DNA from: Gibbula magus
Taxonomy: Eukaryota > Mollusca > Gastropoda > Trochida > Trochidae
DNA: 64,000 nt
Direction of reading: 5' to 3'
NCBI GenBank assembly: GCA_936450465.1
Contig: OW388303.1
Location: forward strand, 5,333,193 to 5,397,192
Numbering within the stretch: the first letter of the stretch is position 1; the number at the start of each line of letters is the position of its first letter. Made by a program: the position numbers and the translations under genes. The notes under the pieces were generated by a model. The model made no database searches. It had not been told where the DNA came from and was given only the letters and a program-made list of their open reading frames with translations. Of the stretch, positions 41,047-55,075 are shown one piece after another.

Positions 41047-41303
41047 TCACTTTCGATTGTTGGACCTCCATTTTTGTCTAGGCCCCGTGGTCGTGTGGTA
41101 AGCTGTTGGTATTAGTTGTCCCATTTCAAGACGTGCCCAGACTACGTAATACCAGCACTGGTTTGTTGAATATTGTACTTGTTAAGCAGAACATACTTAG
41201 AACATACAGGTTTGTACATTTATGTGACAAGATATACCATTATCAATCAATTTACCAAAACATATCAATATACATGTTTTAGGCCATCAACACGCTTTGT
41301 CTA
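41047..41303. repeat. SINE-like unit, copy 2
   Basis: Direct-orientation copy of 39579-39826, roughly 90% identical by eye, sharing TTTCGATTGTTGGACCTC, GGCCCCGTGGTCGTGTGGTA, TTTCAAGACGTGCCCAGACT, AATACCAGCACTG and ATGTTTTAGGCCATCAACAC. It lacks the flanking 51-bp direct repeats of copy 1. Confidence 0.85.
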
Positions 41304-41848
41304 TCTGTCCATTGTCGCGACTGTCTTGAAGTTGCTTGACTAAGTAACACATTATACAACAAAAGATTTGTAATTAGGTCAATATGTTTTTATAGACCCC
41401 AAAAAACAATATTGACCAAACACAAAGAACGAGGTCAAATTTGTTTTCTTAGGTCCATAAAAAGGTATTAGCCGAATTCACGATCCATAATTGTTTTATT
41501 ATGCATTTAATACAGACACGAAAAGAAAACAGTAAAATGCAGTCAAGAAAGGTAAATGGGTTTGAAGTGTTAGGACTCGGTCAAATCAAATCTTTATTTA
41601 ATAAAACAGGTCAATAGCGCTTAATATTGGATTGATAAATGCTTTTCTGTCGACGGTCACATAATGGCGTCTCGGCCAATCAGATCGCTGGAAAAATATG
41701 CATACATTATATGTATTATCATTTTAAAGTTTCTGAATGACGGGTGCCATGGTTGATCATGACATGCCAATGTAAAAGAACGATGTTTAGACATTGGTGA
41801 ATAAACAAATCTATCCTAAAGTCGTGAAAAATGTCAGTAACTATGACC
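41304..41848. other. Sequence without recognised gene
   Basis: Nothing recognised. Confidence 0.4.
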
Positions 41849-41945
41849 GTACATGGACATGGAAATAAATAGTGTATCACTTCCTCCTCATACTGCATCG
41901 TACACTTACTACGCCATTTCTACTTCTGTATAGTTCGGACTGCGA
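41849..41945. repeat. Local direct repeat, copy 2
   Basis: Second copy of 40826-40918, 1.0 kb downstream, same orientation. Confidence 0.85.
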
Positions 41946-44399
41946 TTCATGCTACATTCTATTGTTACAGTTCCTAGTTGACATGTGGTGTTGTCTGCTG
42001 ACATACTGCGTATTTATGACTGGTTTATGTGACATGTGACTATATTGTGTCTCTTTGTGACCATGGGACTTAGTAGAACAGAGTAAGTGAACTCATGATA
42101 GATACATTGCATATTGTATAGTGTATGTTCGTGTAGTGTGGTCATGTTTGTGAAGTCACGAGAAATGTGTCACCAGAAGGCATTTATCGTTATTTTGCTT
42201 TCAAAATATATAATTAGAACACATGTTAATATTTAAAGTTAAAATGCAATATCTCTTTTATCTGGGAAAGAGTCCAATCTGAAATTTTTTTTTATTCTGA
42301 AAACATCCCCTTTTTATTTAATACTGAAAAGGAGACTGTTAGAATGAAGAATATTATAATAATAGATCCTTTTCAATATGTTTTCAATAAGTTTTTCAAT
42401 ATTTTATTTATTTCTAGATGTTAGACTGGGAAAGAGTCGTTATGTAGATGAGCCATGAACTGACTTGATGCACTTTAATCAAGGGCAACATTACACTGAA
42501 ACAATATAAACATTTACATACGATGATAAGATTTCTTCTGAATATTTTTTAAAGGGACTAAACTTTGTTGCTGTATTATTTTACAGCCAAAATATTCCAT
42601 AATGGATACAACTTCCAGTCACCGCTTGTTGGTTTGTTTTTACAAGCAATCTGACGCAAATATGAATGTAAATACAGTCTTATTCATGTGGACAATTCCA
42701 TATTTCATTCGTGACAACATGAAAGTACTTTGTCAAGTTCTCTACAGCCTTGGTGACGTCCTACCCCGCCTACAGAGGTTAGACACAAGTCACCGCTGTG
42801 GGTAGAGAATGTGCTAACGTATATGTGTGAGGAGAAATTTAAACATTTATTTACGTTGCTGACAGCGCTACTAGGGATAAGGTCATTGTAAACTTACTTT
42901 TTATTTGATTGTATACATTTGTGGTGACACTTATGTGTATGTGCAGTGATTTATACAACTTGTATAATTTTGTAGCGAAAGATTCATAAGGATTTTTAAC
43001 AACATGCGATCCGCCTACTTTTACAACGACATTTTTGTTCCCTCAAAATGTATTTTACTCTTGAAGAAATTTTATGGGAAGCCTTTTTGACATGCTTTCA
43101 AAGCTCAATTTAAATATGATAAAAACTTCCATTGCGTAGGAAATTGTTTTGAATGGGTTTTTTTTATTGAAAACTTTCATATTCAGGTTGTAACATGTTG
43201 GAATTATTGTTCTGTTTTTATACATGCATTATGAAAGAAAAATTTCCCTAAGAATTTATCCAATTAAAATTCTGAATTAATTTTATAATTAGAAACCTTA
43301 TTCAGTATGATATCAATAACAAACAGTGTGTATGATTGTTATGATTGTTATGATTTCAGTTTATGAACATGCGATACTTGTTACAGGGTTACAGGCCTTT
43401 ATCATTAGGGATAGCAAATATTGTAAATATTTCTTACATTTTACATCTTGCTTAGAATTAAAGGACTTGATTTGGCTGTGTTTCCAACATAAAAATTACA
43501 AAAACGTTTCCTCAGGAAATCACACCTCTTCTTATGAAATCACACTGTTTATTCAAGAAAAATTGTAAAAAGAACTTCTTTCCTAGGAAATCACTGTTTA
43601 TTCACGACATATTTCACCGGCTCTACAAAAGCCACGTGACCGCCTCACCCACGTGGAGTTGACACCAATGACGTGATGAAATATACACTGGTGTTCCCCG
43701 TCTCTATTTATAGGTCCAACACATGAAAATGTGTCACCCGAAGTGAAGTGAACAGCTAATACCACGTGTTGCAAGATTAACCTATAACGTAAGCTCAGTG
43801 AGTCATTGGATTAACACACAATACTGGCATAAGTGATATGATATCTATGGCCCCGGTGGAATGTTGATAACTTGCTCCTGTAACGGCCACGTTTGATATT
43901 ACGCTATAGAAGAATTGGGTCAATGGGCATGTCACGCTGACACGGGTCATATTTGAAATATAATAGCTGTCATGCGGAGTAATATCATTAAAACAAGTCA
44001 TGAGCTTATGATAATATATTCAAGTTATGTTTATTTACAATGGGTGTCACGACCTGGAATATTTGTAAGTGACTGTAGGTCATGTCAATGGCGTGATTGT
44101 ATATCACTGAATTCAGTTTGATCATGGTAAATTGTAATTACATGTAACTGACTTGAATTGTTATGCTGCATGTGTATAAAAATGTACACATATCATAGGA
44201 GTGTCACTTCACTTAATTCACATTTTATTAACTGTAACTGTAAACTGTAAACTGTAAACTGGAATGCACAATCTGATTTTATCGCTTTGATAGTTCCAGA
44301 ACTGTTTGAAATAGCCTACAAAAATGAAATGAAATTGAATTTTGTATATATTCTTATTTCATAAATATATTTTCTGATGTACAAAAATACCACCAGCCG
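41946..44399. other. 2.4 kb without supported gene
   Basis: AT-rich. Frames at 42602-42805 and 43326-43568 have no domain. A TGTAAAC-type octamer repeat (GTAAACT, about four copies) lies at 44229-44265. Confidence 0.45.
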
Positions 44400-44603
44400 G
44401 CCGTTCAACAAAATGAAGCGCTTCGTAGCGCTCATTGATCGCTCAATGTAGCGCTCAATGAGCGCTTCTTCTCTCTTGAACGACACAGTGCAAATTCCTC
44501 GAAGTTTGCTCGCCTTGCTACGTAGCGCTTCATCGAGCAATCGCGTTCAAGAGAGGTTTCAAAGTAATCGCTAATTGAGCGATTACTTTATCTTGAACAT
44601 GGC
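44400..44603 (+). mobile_element. MITE-like foldback element, copy 2
   Basis: Second copy of the 7032-7244 element in the same orientation, with ends GCCGTTCAA and TTGAACATGGC. The interior is closely similar (AGCGCTTCTTCTCTCTTGAA, GACACAGTGCAAATTCCTC). A GAAACCT block is missing from the right arm of the inner hairpin, which shortens the stem. Confidence 0.85.
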
Positions 44604-46848
44604 CCAAGAGTATCAAACAGGAAAAGATAACGTACACGATAAGATGAATGATAAACTTCGTACAGTAATTGTTCACCCTTAGCATTTATAAACGTATATA
44701 GTATGTAACTCAGTTTCATTTAACGAGGCCATTTAGAATGTAAAACTTGCAAGGGATACGGAGATACTGCTAAGTAAAAGGTTAATGTTTACGGTGTCGA
44801 AATGATCCTTATCAATGCATTAACCATGCATAGTACATTTATGAAAGCAGTTATAAAATGCATTTACGTTATCATATTGTCTTTATATCTGACTTACTTT
44901 AGAGAAGTCAAACATCTTGTCCTCTAGTCGTGGTCTGTCGGACTAGTGGTTTTGTAAGCCCATAGTCTTTTTTCTCGCGTGTATCTAGTTTATTGTAACA
45001 ATTCGTATACAAGTCCACGTACATTTTGCATGATAAAGTCATACAAATGAACAGCTCGCATCAAAATGGAAAAAAACCCCGATCAATTTGAGATAAATTA
45101 GTCAAAGAAAAACTGCATTATAGTGAAACATGCAATGAATTAGACACAAATGTTATGTCTAGAATAGACATAGGTATTCATGGAGAGATAATGAGTATCG
45201 TTGACAGCTAAAAACCTATATTTTAAAGTAAAAGTGACAATTTATGGTATAAATAATTGATAGCAAGTTTCAACAAAACTAATAAGTTTACTCGACAAGA
45301 TGAATCATTTTGCAATATTAAAACGTATGAACAGAAAGTTATATTTTTGATTGAAATAAGCTTAAATGAAAGAAGTTGGTTTGGAATTTCCTAGTTTATT
45401 CGGATTAACTGACAGAAAAAGCATTATGCACATATCACATGCACATTAATGAGACATGTGTCTCCCCTAAAAGGTCATTGGTATGTGTACAAATTAACGA
45501 TCGTACCTGTATGTACATGCATGCCCATTTTAGCGGCAATACAAGACATACATTTATGAATGCCTCTAGTCTTATAAGCATTTTCAACATTTTTAAATTA
45601 GAATGAATTAAACATGAGGATCTTAAAACAATTAAAAAAAACAACCTTCATGTATGTGTTTGGAAACATTTTCATTTCAGCCACCAAGCGTTAGATGATG
45701 CATAACTCCATTTAGAGTGACTCTTTTGAGAAGGTGACATAGCGTGAAATTATTATTCACAGATTTAAATCAGACTTTTGGATACCTGCCAAGTTAATGT
45801 AAGCGTTTTATATAGATATAAAAGCCTCCTTCAGTCAAAGTGGGCGCTTACATACAGGTCGTTTGTTATCATGTGTATATTTTGTACTTGTATGTATAAA
45901 CACCTGACAACAGTCTACCGTAGGCGGTGTTTGTCACGTAAGTACTATAAAGTACAGGTAAGAATATACATGATGCAATTTCTCTTATCAAGTTACCTAC
46001 ACGAGATTACGTTTCTTATTTCTTATTCAACTATTTATTAATCTTAATAGGTATTCCTTAATTAATGCAATAACACAATGGCGATAATAATATCTTAATA
46101 AAATTAGTCATGCAAATTGCTAGATCAGAAATGTTATGTAATCTTATTGGGTGACATGGGGATGTGTTGATGTTGGAATGTTATTTGACAAAATATGACA
46201 ATGATGTACATATGTAGATATACTTGTAAATAATATCTTGGCCAAAACTGTTAGGACAAATTATGAAATCACTTAGGTATTGAAATTATCTTACTGGATA
46301 ATGAAGAATGGAGATGAAGTTTCTAATTTTATTATACAAATATGTTATTAATGTTAAAAATATGTACCTTTTACTTTGATTAATATGACATGCTGTAAGT
46401 AACTAATGGTTGATAGGTATATATATCCGCGTCAATTTTCATATTATTGGGTTATTAAGAGACAGCTTTTTTAATATGACTTTCTTAAAATAATATCGTA
46501 ATACCGAGGCTTAGAAAGTCATTCAAATGTAGATGTAGGTATTCATTTACTTTACTTTAGATTATTGCTACATTGTGCTATTGCTGAAATATACTTTGAT
46601 CGTATTTGATATGAAGTAATATTTGAGTCAGATTTATTCATGGAAATTGTCATTTCACTGTGTCGTATACACGTAGGGTTATTTGTAGCAACTAAGTTAA
46701 GTAAAACATAAATAGGCATGACATTTTTAAGACAATTAGAAGTGGATTCTCAAGAATTATGTTTTTAACCAAGTTTTTAAGTTGCATATCGTACTATCTC
46801 TAGTCTATATTTTGCCTTATGGTCAGGTCAGTGAATTGTTATGCGCTA
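44604..46848. other. 2.2 kb without supported gene
   Basis: AT-rich; nothing recognised beyond scattered short frames. Confidence 0.45.
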
Positions 46849-46911
46849 AAAATACTGCTGACAAAAGTGTGCTATTCCTATAATACTGCTGACAAAAGAG
46901 TGCTATTCCTA
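46849..46911. repeat. 31-bp tandem duplication
   Basis: AATACTGCTGACAAAAG(T/A)GTGCTATTCCT occurs twice, head to tail, with one substitution and a short spacer difference. Confidence 0.9.
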
Positions 46912-47165
46912 ATACTGGGAAATCCAACTAGTCATATTTCTAGGAATCATTTACTTCTCAATAAACCCAACCATGTACTACTGCATATGGAAAGTTCACA
47001 AACTACTATGTAAATTCTGTATGTGGTTTCTCTTCTGGGAATATTACTGTACGTTTACAAGATATCATGTCGTCATACCTGTCATATCTCACCGTTGACC
47101 GTTGGCAGTAAAACTATTAGAGGCTCGTTAATATGATCATAAAGCAACATTTCGAAACCATCATT
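46912..47165. other. Short spacer
   Basis: No feature recognised. Confidence 0.4.
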
Positions 47166-47192
47166 TTAAAGGGGCTGTAGCACGTTTTTTCT
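47166..47192 (+). mobile_element. Left end of a TTAA/AGGGGC MITE
   Basis: TTAA followed by AGGGGCTGTAGCACGTTTTT, one substitution from the terminal inverted repeat of the element at 30185-30547. No matching right end is visible within the next ~600 bp, so this is a truncated or strongly diverged copy. Confidence 0.65.
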
Positions 47193-48279
47193 AATTGAAA
47201 TAAAGAGATCACACAAAAGGCAAAGTTAACCAATCCTCATCAAACAATAAACAGAGTTCTAAAACAATGTTTATGGTTCGGTTCGAATAAGTAAAATTTA
47301 TTTTATTTTTCTATACCGTTTTCTACGACTTCGGATAATTGAGTCGTGTAATGGACGGTTTTACTCTCCTAAGTAAATATATATTTCAATCTTCAATCTT
47401 CAACTATACACACGAGTGCAGGAGCTGTTTGGCTGTAGATCAATGACCATCGTCGCTTGAACAAAAACTTTGATAAAATAATGATTTTTGATGATTCAGA
47501 GCTGACTTAGTCGGATAGAAAAGGGAGGTCATTACTCCGATGACCACTGTCTATTTACAAATTAACCACAAACATGCACTTCGAGGAACTGCCTTGGTCA
47601 GTGATGAAGATATGGTAAACTGATGGTGCTGAAGATTGTGACGAAGACTCGGTGGACAATCGAGAACATCGATGGACATTCTCAGATTTGATTAATATAA
47701 CAATGAAAGAAGCTCATATTTGTTAGCTGTAACTAATATTTTTATTTACAAGACTATATTGACAGTACATAACTATCTCACTTTCCAAAACACAATTTGG
47801 TTGTTGAGACTTAAATAATGTTTAAGAAGATTGTTAATAAGGAACATCCGAGAAAATCACACTGTTTACTTGATACTAAAATATAGAAGAGTGATAAAGG
47901 CTAGACGAATAGCAGTGCAAGATCATTACATTGATGACCCCTGTCCATCCATCTGTCACTTACAGGTAGGAAGGTCAGATGTCCAGGCAAGGGGGCTGAC
48001 CTCCGGCTCCTGCCACTGTCAGCTACATATCCATGGCGCCATCAGCATTTCACCATCACAAACAATAACAATGTTGTCATTTGTGTATAAATGAGCTTCC
48101 TAAAAATAACACGGATTGATACGCCCACATCATAGTGACGATTCCTGTTTACAAGGAAAGTAATTATTTCAGCGTTACTGTAAATGTAAACTCAGTTTGA
48201 ATTAGATAAAGCAAAATTAAAAAAAACCAAACGAGGTATGAAATCCCGTATATGTCAATGTATGTTAATCAATATCTGA
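47193..48279. other. Sequence without supported gene
   Basis: A frame at 47831-48094 contains a fairly GC-rich middle with a CTTACAG|GTAGG-like phrase. No domain or start is recognisable, so no gene is called. Confidence 0.4.
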
Positions 48280-48665
48280 GCCTTTCTCTCGTCATAGATG
48301 CTACTCAAGTCATTGTTTCCCACATAGCCTCTGTTGTAATCAGAACAATTAATGTACAGGCAATAGAGGATCCTGATTGGTTGTAACCAAGGTAAGTTGT
48401 GCAATCAGCGACGTTGTTTCAAACTGACAATACGGGTTGTTAAAAAATGTTCCTTCCTTGTTGCGATGCACATATTCTTCTGACAATAGTAAATTAATGC
48501 AATTGCAAAGGTGTAAGGCGATTGTTCATAGGTTAGAATTATAACGACGATACCCGTGTTGCAAAGTTTCACTGTTAAGTGATGAGAACCAATATATGTG
48601 GCCAAATTGAAACAGATGTTACGTGGGGAGAAGTGAATTGAGTAATCTCTATAAGGAGAGAATGG
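48280..48665 (+). mobile_element. Foldback element with ~60-bp imperfect terminal inverted repeats
   Basis: The left end (CTTTCTCTCGTCATAG, CTACTCAAGTCA, TTCCCACATAGCCTCTGTT) is inverted at the right end (AACAGATGTTACGTGGGGAG, TGAATTGAGTAATCTCTATA, GGAGAGAATGG). A subterminal AATAGAGGATCCTGATTGG is shared with solo left ends at 8301-8407 (reverse) and 16262-16385. The open frame on the minus strand inside it is incidental. Confidence 0.75.
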
Positions 48666-48691
48666 ATCCAAACAAGACTGGAAACCAGGGC

Positions 48692-48792
48692 CCATATTTT
48701 CGAAGCTGTCTTAGTGTTAAGATAGTCGTAAGTCAATGTTAATGTATGGCACTTACGACTACCTTAGCGCTAAGAGAGCTTCGAAAATATGG
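48692..48792. mobile_element. 101-bp hairpin MITE
   Basis: The element starts CCATATTTTCGAAGCT and ends AGCTTCGAAAATATGG, a perfect 16-bp inverted pair. The symmetry continues inward (CTTAGTGTTAAGATAGTCGT, AAGT against ACTTACGACT, ACCTTAGCGCTAAG), giving a near-continuous ~42-bp stem and a ~17-nt loop. It lies only 26 bp beyond the previous element. It is non-coding. Confidence 0.9.
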
Positions 48793-50167
<1,375 letters not shown>

Positions 50168-50209
50168 GACTACACTTCAGGACACTGTTCAACAGTGTTC
50201 AGAATACAT

Positions 50210-50409
50210 NNNNNNNNNNNNNNNNNNNNNNNNNNNNNNNNNNNNNNNNNNNNNNNNNNNNNNNNNNNNNNNNNNNNNNNNNNNNNNNNNNNNNNNNNNN
50301 NNNNNNNNNNNNNNNNNNNNNNNNNNNNNNNNNNNNNNNNNNNNNNNNNNNNNNNNNNNNNNNNNNNNNNNNNNNNNNNNNNNNNNNNNNNNNNNNNNNN
50401 NNNNNNNNN
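50210..50409. other. Assembly gap (200 N)
   Basis: Exactly 200 N, typical of a scaffold placeholder, so the true length is unknown. Sequence on both edges carries an AGTGTTCAG(A/T)ATAC phrase, suggesting the gap lies within a repeat. Confidence 0.97.
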
Positions 50410-50710
50410 AGTGTTCAGTATACGTGTATATCATTGTATCACATAGTTCACTTGTCAAATATATATCAACAAATATATGGCACAAATGCTATAGGGCACA
50501 TATTTTATCATTATATTATCAGTGTATCACGAAGTACGCTTGTCAAATATATCAACAAATCTACGGCACAAATGTTATAAAGAGCACATATTTTATCATT
50601 ATGTTTTCAGGGTAACACGAAGTTCTATGGCACTTATCCTATAGGACACATACTATATTATTATATTATCAGTGTGACATAAATTCCATTTGTCAAATAT
50701 ATCAAAGATG
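50410..50710. repeat. ~90-bp tandem repeat abutting the gap
   Basis: About 3.5 units share CAGTGTATCACGAAGT, CTTGTCAAATATATCAACAA, GGCACAAATG.TATA and GCACATATTTTATCATTAT. Unit starts lie near 50414, 50519, 50609 and 50670; the third copy is internally shortened. Confidence 0.85.
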
Positions 50711-51165
50711 CTATAATCCAAATACCATAACCATAATTTCTAACACAGGCCTTCAATGGTACCAATCGTCGTTTTAAGTACCACACTATAACTGCAACCA
50801 GGCACCAAGCTATCCAAGAGGGACTTGCTAACAGGAAATATGCCAACATGCCGTGCTATTTTACCTCCAACAACTCTCGTGAGATGTATACAATCACATG
50901 CATAATATATTCCACACGACTTTGATTCCCAAGGGACACGAGATGGCCGAAACTGACCATTACCACCGACGCACTATCGATTGGTCAAGCACTGAGGCTT
51001 ATTAACCGGTTACCATGGAAACGGTTCTGAGAGCTTCTATCGACATTCTAGGGAACATAAAAACCTCTGGGGCAGCAGCCTAGGAGCAGATTACCAACAA
51101 CGAGGGTACGGTTGAAGTGAGACAATACGAGATTTTAAACCTTATTTAGGTTTTCTCAGTGTCAG
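50711..51165. other. Sequence without recognised gene
   Basis: Moderate GC; no frame or motif recognised. Confidence 0.4.
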
Positions 51166-51330
51166 CTGGGTTCGGACGTTAAAGTAACTTAGGACTAATG
51201 GATCTAGTAGCTGATTTATAACAAATTCCATAGAAACGTAAACTTCAACTTTAAATGGACAGTATTGTCTTTTAAACGTATAGTATGATAAACAATTCTG
51301 TATTTCACAGTTTACAGCTACTGTAGGTCT
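51166..51330. repeat. Left flank repeat of the 27-bp array
   Basis: Diverged direct copy of 52268-52400, sharing ATGGATCT(A/G)GTAGCTGATT, TATAACAA and the following TAAAC/TAACTTC block. The pair brackets the 27-bp array. Confidence 0.75.
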
Positions 51331-51485
51331 TCTCAATATCGTTATTTTTGAAACTCAACTCAACTCAAACTCCCTCGTGAATTACTATGTCAAACTCCTC
51401 GCTAAAGCTCGGAGTTTATCACAATAATTAACTCGGGACAGATAATCCGTAATTCCTCTCAACTCGTTGATTATTCTTATAATGT

Positions 51486-52125
51486 TTTTAGATGGAATGT
51501 CATTTCTACTGTATTTGGATGGAAGGTAATGTCTACTGTATTTAGATGGAAGGTAATGTCTACTGTATTTAAATGTAATGTAATGTCTACTGTATTTAGA
51601 TGGAAGGTAATGTCTACTGTATTTAGGTGGAAGGTAATGTCTACTGTATTTAGATGGAAGGTAATGTCTACTGTATTTAAATGTAATGTAATGTCCACAG
51701 TATTTAGATGGAAGGTCATGTCTACTGTATTTAGATGGAAGGTAATGTCTACTGTATTTAGATGGAAGGTAATGTCTACTGTATTTAGGTGGAAGGTAAT
51801 GTCTACTGTATTTAGATGGAAGGTAATGTCTACTGTATTTAAATGTAATGTAATGTCTACTGTATTTAGATGGAAGGTAATGTCTACTGTATTTAGATGG
51901 AAGGTAATGTCTACTGTATTTAGATGGAAGTGTATGTCTACTGTATTTAGATGGAAGGTAATGTCTACTGTATTTTGATGGAAGGTAATGTCTACTGTAT
52001 TTATATGTAATGTAATGTCTACTGTATTTAGATGGAAGGTACTGTCTACTGTATTTAGATGGAAGGTAATGTCTACTGTATTTAGATGGAAGGTAATGTC
52101 TACTGTATTTAGATGGAAGGTAACT
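51486..52125. repeat. 27-bp tandem array, open on both strands
   Basis: About 24 copies of a 27-bp unit with core AGATGGAAGGTAATGTCTAC then TGTATTT. The variant AAATGTAATGTAATGTC recurs at about 51568, 51676, 51838 and 52000, spaced 108, 162 and 162 bp, so a six-unit (162-bp) higher-order repeat is present on the right. Because 27 is a multiple of 3, one minus frame stays open for 240 codons (52199-51477) with a nine-residue FHLNTVDIT repeat. A plus frame reads MSTVFRWKV repeats. The minus frame begins with 26 non-repeat residues that show no signal peptide. I regard both as repeat artefacts. Confidence 0.95.
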
Positions 52126-52267
52126 CTGGGATATATCGATAGTGACCCTGGCTGCTCATTTATAGCACAGATCCATCGAAATGTTGCATTTGCCTTCAAA
52201 TGTATAGCATATTGGATTCCAATTTTAAGTCTGTAAAGAATTGCAAATTTAAAAGCTTGTTCGGTCT

Positions 52268-52400
52268 TGTCAGAGTCTCTTGTATGTAGACGTTACCGGA
52301 GCACTGAACTAAATGGATCTGGTAGCTGATTTATAACAAGTAATCTGTCTAAATGTAACCTTTACTCTAAGTATGTAGTATACTGCAGTTAACTTCACCT
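52268..52400. repeat. Right flank repeat of the 27-bp array
   Basis: Diverged copy of 51166-51330 in the same orientation, about 1.1 kb downstream. Confidence 0.75.
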
Positions 52401-53820
52401 AATTGCCCATTCTAGCGACCGAGAATTTACATATTCAACTCGTCAGGTTTCCATTGCAAGGTTTCCGCCATTGATTCTACGGTCGACATTCACGTATCTG
52501 CGAATCTGCTTAGAACGATTTATTCTGAGCAGTCAGAGATGTTGATATACCTATAATAGAATATTCAAGGAATTATTGATCATCAGAAAGACATTTAAGA
52601 CCATTTTCGTTACCAGAAACCAATCAATCATGACTTATCCAAATGCAAGCATGTTGCTTTTGGGATAGACAAAACTTCATTGTCAATGGTCAAGAAATGA
52701 TTAACATAGTATTAAACCTAGTCAGAATATCGTTGTAAAGGGGCCACAATCATTTTGTTTTTGTTGTATATAATCCTGTCATAAACAAGTGATAGCAAAC
52801 CTTCAAGACGCATTGTAACAGGCTATTTCACATGTCCATGGTAGAACACAACTCTTATATTAAGAACATTTTATCTTTTATAACTTACAACATCATGACT
52901 GGATTGTGTTGTAACAAGAACCATAATTTGACATTCAGTACTGAGTTTAGTATCTAGTTTCTGACTTAAGGTTGGTTTTGCGGTTTACTATACTCGAAGG
53001 AGGCATTAAAGGTCTACCAAATCTAATCCCTCATCAAATAGGTCAGTTTGCTCAGAGCCCACAGCTCCTTTGAAGGGCTGGAGTTGTTGAGTTGATATCG
53101 ATACAGGAGATCGTCGTCTCTGTGGTCACAACTAATCCGGCTACGAGAGTCGCTCTATTACACTGACCAACAATAACAAATCGAACAGTTTTATGGAGCT
53201 TCATTAAGCCAAATGGGTTTGCATAAAGCATTAAGTCGTTCTGTCATTCATGATTTATTGGAGCCAATTTAACAGTCATATTTAGTCAGATTTAATGATT
53301 CAGTATTGCATATTAAAGACGGATTAAGTGAATTGAATATATTTATTAATCTGAATTACGAAAGCAATGTTCATGTAAAACATTCTCATTTAGATTTGCG
53401 GGAATGAATATTTCATGGATCAATTGTTTGAATGCAGTATGTAGAAACTTTCAAAATACATGAAAGTGTGTATCACCTTCTCAACTATCTTTTCGAAAGG
53501 ATAAAATCCCTGCAAAATGTAGCTCATTTTTAACTTTCAAATTTGGAATGACTATTTTCAAAGCAGCAATATGGCGTGTTTACTTGCTATATTACCAAAT
53601 ATCCTTCACCCAAACAATTGACATGCATAAGGCTCTATTTTCAAAGTAAAGGGTTTCCCTCCACGTGTCTCTACCACTTTGTCCACCACTCTGTATGTGC
53701 CCTATTCATGGTCTGTGGAAGTCTGTAATGTGTATTTTAGAAATTGTGTCCCCTTCCATGTCAAGCATTTGTGAGGTTTACGTGTGTGTCATCAACGCAT
53801 TTACTACATTTATTGAATGT
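52401..53820. other. Sequence without recognised gene
   Basis: Nothing recognised. An AAAGGGGCCACAATC phrase near 52738 only weakly recalls the AGGGGC MITE end. Confidence 0.45.
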
Positions 53821-54719
<899 letters not shown>

Positions 54720-55075
54720 ATGCTCCAGGGCAAATAGCCATAAGTCTTGGAGAGCTAATACCGCGGAATCCCATAGAACACACATGGCCGCTTCAGAGGG
54801 GATGAAGCAGCAACTCTGGCAGTGCTTGATGGACGAGTTTGGCACCAAAGGCACCTGTCTCCTACGTCCAGCGCGTTGTTAGCCATCCTCTTACGTGCAG
54901 TCATGCAACGTCCAAAAACATATTAATCAAAGGAAGGAATCGATCTGATGGGGATATGGACGGAGAGAGCACGCAGTCATCTATTAGTGCTCGGCTCTCC
55001 TTGATCGGTCACAAGCCTAGGGCTAGATTGTCACAATGCTATCGACTTGCTCCTCTTGCATTAACCCCCTAATGA
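54720..55075 (+). other. GC-richer island with coding-like frames, unknown
   Basis: This stands out from very AT-rich flanks. ATG at 54784, in a fair context (CACACATGG), opens a 32-codon frame beginning MAASEGMKQQLWQC and rich in Gln, Trp, Glu and Gly. A second open frame overlaps it one base shifted and stays open to about 55072, ending just before CCCCCTAATGACC. Together they could be a frameshifted remnant of a coding segment, or a short exon followed by unrelated sequence. I recognise no protein family. Codon composition is the only evidence. Confidence 0.25.

Noticed and set aside
48405..48695. 96-codon minus frame
   Set aside because: Lies across a terminal-inverted-repeat element and ends in its repeat; no protein family recognised.
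52738..52770. AAAGGGGCC start resembling the AGGGGC MITE end
   Set aside because: Similarity stops after about 8 bases and TTAA is absent.
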